NCBI GenBank assembly: GCA_937873155.1 | Contig: CALMVZ010000018.1 | Location: 26,110 to 90,109, forward strand | DNA: 64,000 nucleotides | Direction of reading: 5' to 3' | Origin: an uncultured Bacteroidota bacterium | GTDB lineage: Bacteria > Bacteroidota > Bacteroidia > B-17B0 > Aurantibacillaceae | In this document: positions 60,495 through 64,000 of the stretch, one piece after another | How the letters are laid out: every line of letters begins with the position of its first letter | Numbering within the stretch: the stretch's first letter is position 1 | Notes under the pieces: model-generated | Seen by the model: the letters and a program-made list of their open reading frames with translations, nothing else | Database searches by the model: none | What the model was told of the DNA's origin: nothing | Position numbers and translations under genes: made by a program

Positions 60495-60783
60495 TTTACT
60501 TTGTTTTTAATTGGTTTAACGTGCATGGGTGGGATCATACGTTGTGCCACGAATCCATTGTGGGGCAATGGTTACAAAGAAAATGGCTTTTGTTGGCTAC
60601 ATTCCTGGGAATTCGGATTTAATGTCCGGAACTGGCAGTCAGAATTTGCCGGACAATACAGCAGTACAAGTGAAATTCGGAGTATATGGAAGAAAGTGGG
60701 CGAGCAGATTTCTCTTGCATTTGTGATAGGGAAAATGCATACGACATTCGAAAATTGGTATCTTTGAAACATAGCCTTAAACT
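60495..60783. other. Gene-free boundary region, right end of element 2
   Basis: 289 bp. Several short frames exist on both strands, none with a ribosome site, family pattern or counterpart. A TATCTTTG box at 60758-60765 fits TAnnTTTG and would serve the 60784 gene. I compared this stretch by eye with 27566-27750 for an attachment repeat and saw none longer than about 7 bases. The element end probably lies here. Confidence 0.4.
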
Positions 60784-61254
60784 ATGTTTGGAAAAAAGAA
60801 ATTGACGAAAAGTATAGCGGTTTATATTTCCGATAAATTTCAACATCTAATAATTGCTCCCCATCATGAAAATGATGCTGGAATAATTTATGAGCAAAAA
60901 GTATGTTTTGTTTCGGACTATCCAATAACTTCGGAAGAGTTGGGCAACGAAATAATAAGAAATTTAAATATTTACTCAATCAAAGATGTCAACCTGCGGG
61001 ATAGCAAGCAAAGCGATTGGCCTGCATACAAACACGGTAAATCTAAGTCAATAACTAAGTTTGAAAAAGATTACATTAACATTTTCATTCGTAGTGCAAA
61101 CGATAGTAATTTAGTGTTGACTGTGGAAGGATCGCCATTTAAAGACAGTGAACTCAAAGTAAGCTCTGCAATTTCATTTCATGCTGATAAAGATGAAATC
61201 GGAAATAGAATAAAAGCAATATATGATGCCAGTCTATCAGGAAAGATATTCTAA
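60784..61254 (+). CDS. Immunity-like protein, 156 aa
   Basis: Soluble alpha/beta protein. DWPAYKHGKSKSITKFEKDY, then NIFIRSANDSNLVLTVEG and HADKDEIGNRIKAIYDASL follow a pattern I associate with contact-dependent inhibition/RHS immunity proteins of Bacteroidota. Its place beside an RHS toxin locus supports that, though it lies on the opposite strand to the RHS gene. Promoter-like TATCTTTG 18 bp upstream. Assignment is tentative. Confidence 0.4.
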   Translation: MFGKKKLTKSIAVYISDKFQHLIIAPHHENDAGIIYEQKVCFVSDYPITSEELGNEIIRNLNIYSIKDVNLRDSKQSDWPAYKHGKSKSITKFEKDYINIFIRSANDSNLVLTVEGSPFKDSELKVSSAISFHADKDEIGNRIKAIYDASLSGKIF

Positions 61255-61261
61255 AACTGCG

Positions 61262-61714
61262 TTAAACTATATCCAGCACCGTATTTTCCATGAAGTGAAC
61301 TTCATATCCAATACCTTTCACATTCATGCTATCGTAGAATTCGGGTAGATCATACTTCTTGGTAATAGAATAGGTTTGCAGGTCTATTTTTATCAATTGC
61401 AACTGACTTGCAACGAAAAGGACACCGCCAAAAATCTTCGTAGTGCAAAAAAAGTCATCAAGAGTTAGCTTAAGGGGTATAGTTGAATTAGATGTGTCCA
61501 CGATGGCAAAATTCTGATCTATGCCAATTGCAAAAATGAACGGTTTTATTTCGGTAATTGCCGGAGAGAGTAGATCACTCTGCCAGGCTAATTTATAATT
61601 TGTTCCTTGGAGTAAGCTGAATTTACGGTTGAAAATATCATCATCCTTGAACAGAAGTTCGGCTGGTGAAGCAGTAAACTCGTTCTCAGATATTTCTTTC
61701 ACGGAAACCTTCAC
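61262..61714 (-). CDS. Hypothetical protein, 150 aa, possible RHS immunity
   Basis: Beta-rich: KVSVKEISENEFTASPAELL, PFIFAIGIDQNFAIVDTSNS, GGVLFVASQLQLIKIDLQTY. Looks like a partial beta-propeller or WD-like immunity protein. Last gene of the minus-strand set downstream of the RHS gene. Convergent with 60784, 7 bp between the stops. No family recognised. Confidence 0.45.
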   Translation of the reverse strand: MKVSVKEISENEFTASPAELLFKDDDIFNRKFSLLQGTNYKLAWQSDLLSPAITEIKPFIFAIGIDQNFAIVDTSNSTIPLKLTLDDFFCTTKIFGGVLFVASQLQLIKIDLQTYSITKKYDLPEFYDSMNVKGIGYEVHFMENTVLDIV

Positions 61715-61732
61715 GACCTAAAAAACTAAAAG

Positions 61733-62992
61733 TTATTTCATTTGTAGAATTGGAATGAGAAAACTCGCGATGGAGCAGTGGCCGCTGTCCTTCTGATTGT
61801 AAAGCTCATCCCATAAATTAGGTAGAAAGTCGACAACCCTTCCTGAATCAGTTTTAACGAATAGATGCTTTTCGATTTTATTCTGAGTCGTTTCCGAGTT
61901 AAATACCCAAGTTCCTCCTTTCTCCTTCATAATGCATTCACCCATATATGCAATAAGAGAAGGATAGATTTTATCCAAATGAAAGTCATCGAGAAAATAT
62001 TTGTTTAACTCGTCTTCAACTAATTTTAAACTTGAAATAGAATAGTCAAGTTTTTCAGAAGAGATACCCAATTCTTTAGACAGTTGTTGACTAATTGTCG
62101 TCCTATTTTTTACAAAGTCTTCCGGATTATCCATTAACGACTGAAAGACGTATTGTTCCTTGTTTATATAGCCTTTCCTCGCATTTTTAAAAAGATCATA
62201 TTCAGTCTTTGAATTGAAAAGCAGAGTATGATCTTCGTAAAAATTATATGCTACTTTTCCGTTTTTAAGGGAAGAAGCATAGTTATCGAGTTTAGAGCCC
62301 TCTTGTTGGGCTTTTTTCAAAACAGAAATAGGAACTGACTTTCCATTTTCAATAAACACTTGCTTAATGTCGGCTCCAATCGGCTTAAAGCTGGCTAATT
62401 GACTTTCAAACGGATTATAAATTCGTAGGTCTTCTAAAGAATTATAGATAAAACTTTCCTTCGACTTGTTTTCAATTACAAGTATATGACTGTCCATTTG
62501 AAATGCCTTTCTCTTACTATCCTTTAGCTCTTTAATTTCAACACATTTTTTTTGTGAAAGTAATTGTAGAGTTTGATTTTTATCGTTTTTGACCACGACA
62601 ACTGGCGAAGTTCCATCCAGTATTAAAAAAGCTCTCATCTTAATTTGGATTAAATCCTCTTTTGATGGGTAAACAAGAAAATAAACTTCACTTCTTTTTT
62701 CTTTTACGATAACTTTTTTACCTGATGAAAAAGCATCAGTTCCTAACATACTGCTCAATTCAGTATTTTTAACAAGTCCAGGGAATTCCTTTTTTATTCC
62801 ATCAAAGGTGCTTTCGCTTATAACTCGTAAAGGAATTTTATGTCCAGTTTCCTGAAACTCTATATTTATCGTTGTATCCATTTGCCTCACAAACATGGTA
62901 AAATTAGACCAATTATTCAAGTTTGCGGGAAAAACATCCTGAATACTTAAAGCTACCGCAAGGATGACCGATATACTCTTTATTCTAATCAT
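61733..62992 (-). CDS. Secreted hypothetical protein, 419 aa, downstream of RHS toxin
   Basis: I take the ATG at 62992, which gives a good signal peptide (IRIKSISVILAVALSIQDVF PANL); the frame extends to 63046 but would bury the signal. The body has beta-rich and helical parts and an ending with WDELYNQKDSGHCSIASFLI. Overlaps the RHS stop by 8 bp, hence translationally coupled. It may be an immunity or accessory protein exported to the periplasm. Unknown family. Confidence 0.5.
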   Translation of the reverse strand: MIRIKSISVILAVALSIQDVFPANLNNWSNFTMFVRQMDTTINIEFQETGHKIPLRVISESTFDGIKKEFPGLVKNTELSSMLGTDAFSSGKKVIVKEKRSEVYFLVYPSKEDLIQIKMRAFLILDGTSPVVVVKNDKNQTLQLLSQKKCVEIKELKDSKRKAFQMDSHILVIENKSKESFIYNSLEDLRIYNPFESQLASFKPIGADIKQVFIENGKSVPISVLKKAQQEGSKLDNYASSLKNGKVAYNFYEDHTLLFNSKTEYDLFKNARKGYINKEQYVFQSLMDNPEDFVKNRTTISQQLSKELGISSEKLDYSISSLKLVEDELNKYFLDDFHLDKIYPSLIAYMGECIMKEKGGTWVFNSETTQNKIEKHLFVKTDSGRVVDFLPNLWDELYNQKDSGHCSIASFLIPILQMK

Positions 62993-64000
62993 TATTTCCC
63001 GATTCATTTGTTGCGTTAAACAGCGTTTTAACTCCTCCCCAATCAATTTTTACCCCATCGCTATTATATTTCAAAGGTATCGGAATTTCCTTTCCAATTG
63101 AATTTAGCAAAGTTGGTATCGAAAAGCCTAAATCACCTGTAAGAGGGTTATAATTTGCCGTAACCTGATACAAATGTACGCCTTTCATTGTTGCATACTG
63201 CACAACTGATTGCTTTATTGCAACATCTGCAAAGGTCACAATAACCATTTGCGACTGCCCGGCCTCAGTGGCGTAACCTCCTTGCGAACTCTTCGAATTA
63301 GATGCGGCATTGATTTCACCCTTTATTTGTTTTGTCAAACCAACATCACTTGATATCCCTTTGACCTCATACATAATACTGCTCGTGAAAATTTCAAAGT
63401 AAGATTCGCCAAAGAAAGCTCCTTTTTTCTGTCTGTATTGCGATCCATCTCCAGTCGCATCAGGTCTTACCCTATAACCTGGAGTTCCACTCTCAAACAA
63501 CTGTGTGTTTCTAAATTTATTTCTATATTGGAGATAAGCACTTTCAAAGGCATAACCCTTCATTTTATTGAAAGTAAGGTTGTCGGTATTTCCACGAGAA
63601 ATTCCATTTTCTGCCATTTTTAATTCAAATACGCCATTTGTTAATGGGGCACTTGTACCACCAGAAGGGGTTATTTCAATTTCGGGAAGTTGAATGGCCT
63701 CACCACCCTTGTTTAAAGGGAATTCAGGATTGGTTCCACCTGTCTTCGGTTCGCCTTCGGCTCCTGATGGATCTGCAATTAATGTAGGATCATTATTGAA
63801 AGCTGCATATGGTGATTGCCAAGCGTAAGAAACAGGATCAATATTCCAACGTCTTCCCAATCGACTGTCGTACTGCCAGAATTCAGCGGTGTAAATACCT
63901 TCAGCAATCTCGACGTCTTTCTCTTGGCCATTCATGCCGTACCTATACTGACTGCCAGTAGTTTGCCTTCCAGGCATTGGACTACCGAATGAATAGTAAT
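62985..64000 (-). CDS. RHS protein C-terminal part with nuclease-like toxin (start outside window)
   Basis: The frame remains open to the right edge and reads YYSFGSPMPGRQT before YRYGMNGQEKD, classic RHS core, so the gene begins beyond 64000. Core ends YDSRLGRRWNIDP ... FNNDPTLIADPSG. After the DPSG boundary comes a variable toxin: PGYRVRPDATGDG, then FEIFTSSIMYEVKGISSD, a D...ExK arrangement that could be a PD-(D/E)xK nuclease. Nuclease assignment is tentative. Similar core to the truncated tip at 27589. Confidence 0.7.
   Translation of the reverse strand, partial: YYSFGSPMPGRQTTGSQYRYGMNGQEKDVEIAEGIYTAEFWQYDSRLGRRWNIDPVSYAWQSPYAAFNNDPTLIADPSGAEGEPKTGGTNPEFPLNKGGEAIQLPEIEITPSGGTSAPLTNGVFELKMAENGISRGNTDNLTFNKMKGYAFESAYLQYRNKFRNTQLFESGTPGYRVRPDATGDGSQYRQKKGAFFGESYFEIFTSSIMYEVKGISSDVGLTKQIKGEINAASNSKSSQGGYATEAGQSQMVIVTFADVAIKQSVVQYATMKGVHLYQVTANYNPLTGDLGFSIPTLLNSIGKEIPIPLKYNSDGVKIDWGGVKTLFNATNESGNND

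Noticed and set aside
60441..60767. Cys/Phe-rich frame at the right end of element 2
   Set aside because: Starts inside the ParB-like gene on the opposite strand, has atypical composition and no recognisable pattern.
27566..60783. Attachment-site direct repeats flanking element 2
   Set aside because: Visual comparison of 27566-27750 with 60495-60783 gave no shared word longer than about 7 bases; the att sites remain undefined.

Overview
The window looks like Bacteroidota DNA. Promoter-like boxes of the TAnnTTTG type are frequent, RHS proteins end their core in DPSG, and a TonB-like C-terminal protein and a TIR-APAZ/short-Argonaute pair are present. A family such as Chitinophagaceae is only a guess. 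Its dominant content is two related, collinear, divergent prophage-like elements lying in the same orientation, each next to a different anti-phage or conflict system.

Layout. 1-3523: tail end of a double-GTPase/GAP1 conflict system. 3562-5385: three minus-strand genes of unclear role (one SEC-C/zinc protein, one membrane protein). 5446-25155: element 1, a divergent control region, an early region, a roughly 11 kb virion and lysis operon, then a RadC-Dcm fusion, a Dam methylase and a RecA-fold ATPase. 25262-27589: chromosomal-looking genes (TonB-like protein, lipoprotein, 5'-truncated RHS tip with an amidase toxin domain). 27671-60494: element 2, with a recombinase pair and DnaG-like genes (minus strand), a six-gene defence operon (controller protein, type IIG restriction-modification enzyme, RecF-like ATPase, TIR-APAZ, short pAgo, 55-aa ORF), then the same control/early/virion/lysis/ATPase order as element 1, closed by a convergent ParB-like gene. 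60784-64000: an immunity-like gene and an RHS toxin locus running off the right edge.

About 26 genes are shared in order between the two elements. I recognise no terminase, portal, tape measure, tail or baseplate gene. I do see a lysis set (T7-lysozyme-type amidase, L,D-transpeptidase-like wall enzyme, holin-like and spanin-like proteins), many short single-TM proteins, a transglutaminase-fold cysteine enzyme, annexin-like repeats, a 239-aa capsid candidate of identical length in both elements, and a RecA-fold ATPase. My reading (inference) is that these are non-tailed, membrane-containing temperate phages of a group I cannot match to a known family, comparable in style to Tectiviridae, Corticoviridae or Finnlakeviridae.

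Control seems built from helically phased 10-bp repeat arrays. Each element has its own repeat sequences at the same syntenic places: one array before the 188/191-aa gene, another before the virion operon. In element 2 a CAATnnCTAC array sits 78-79 bp upstream of a promoter-like TTTG in front of three separate units: the replication/recombination genes, the defence operon and the virion operon. This ties the defence cargo and the recombinase module to the phage's own regulation. A recurrent [LVM]-x-G-[LIVT] peptide motif at domain junctions of many element proteins suggests maturation cleavage, perhaps by the transglutaminase-fold enzyme.
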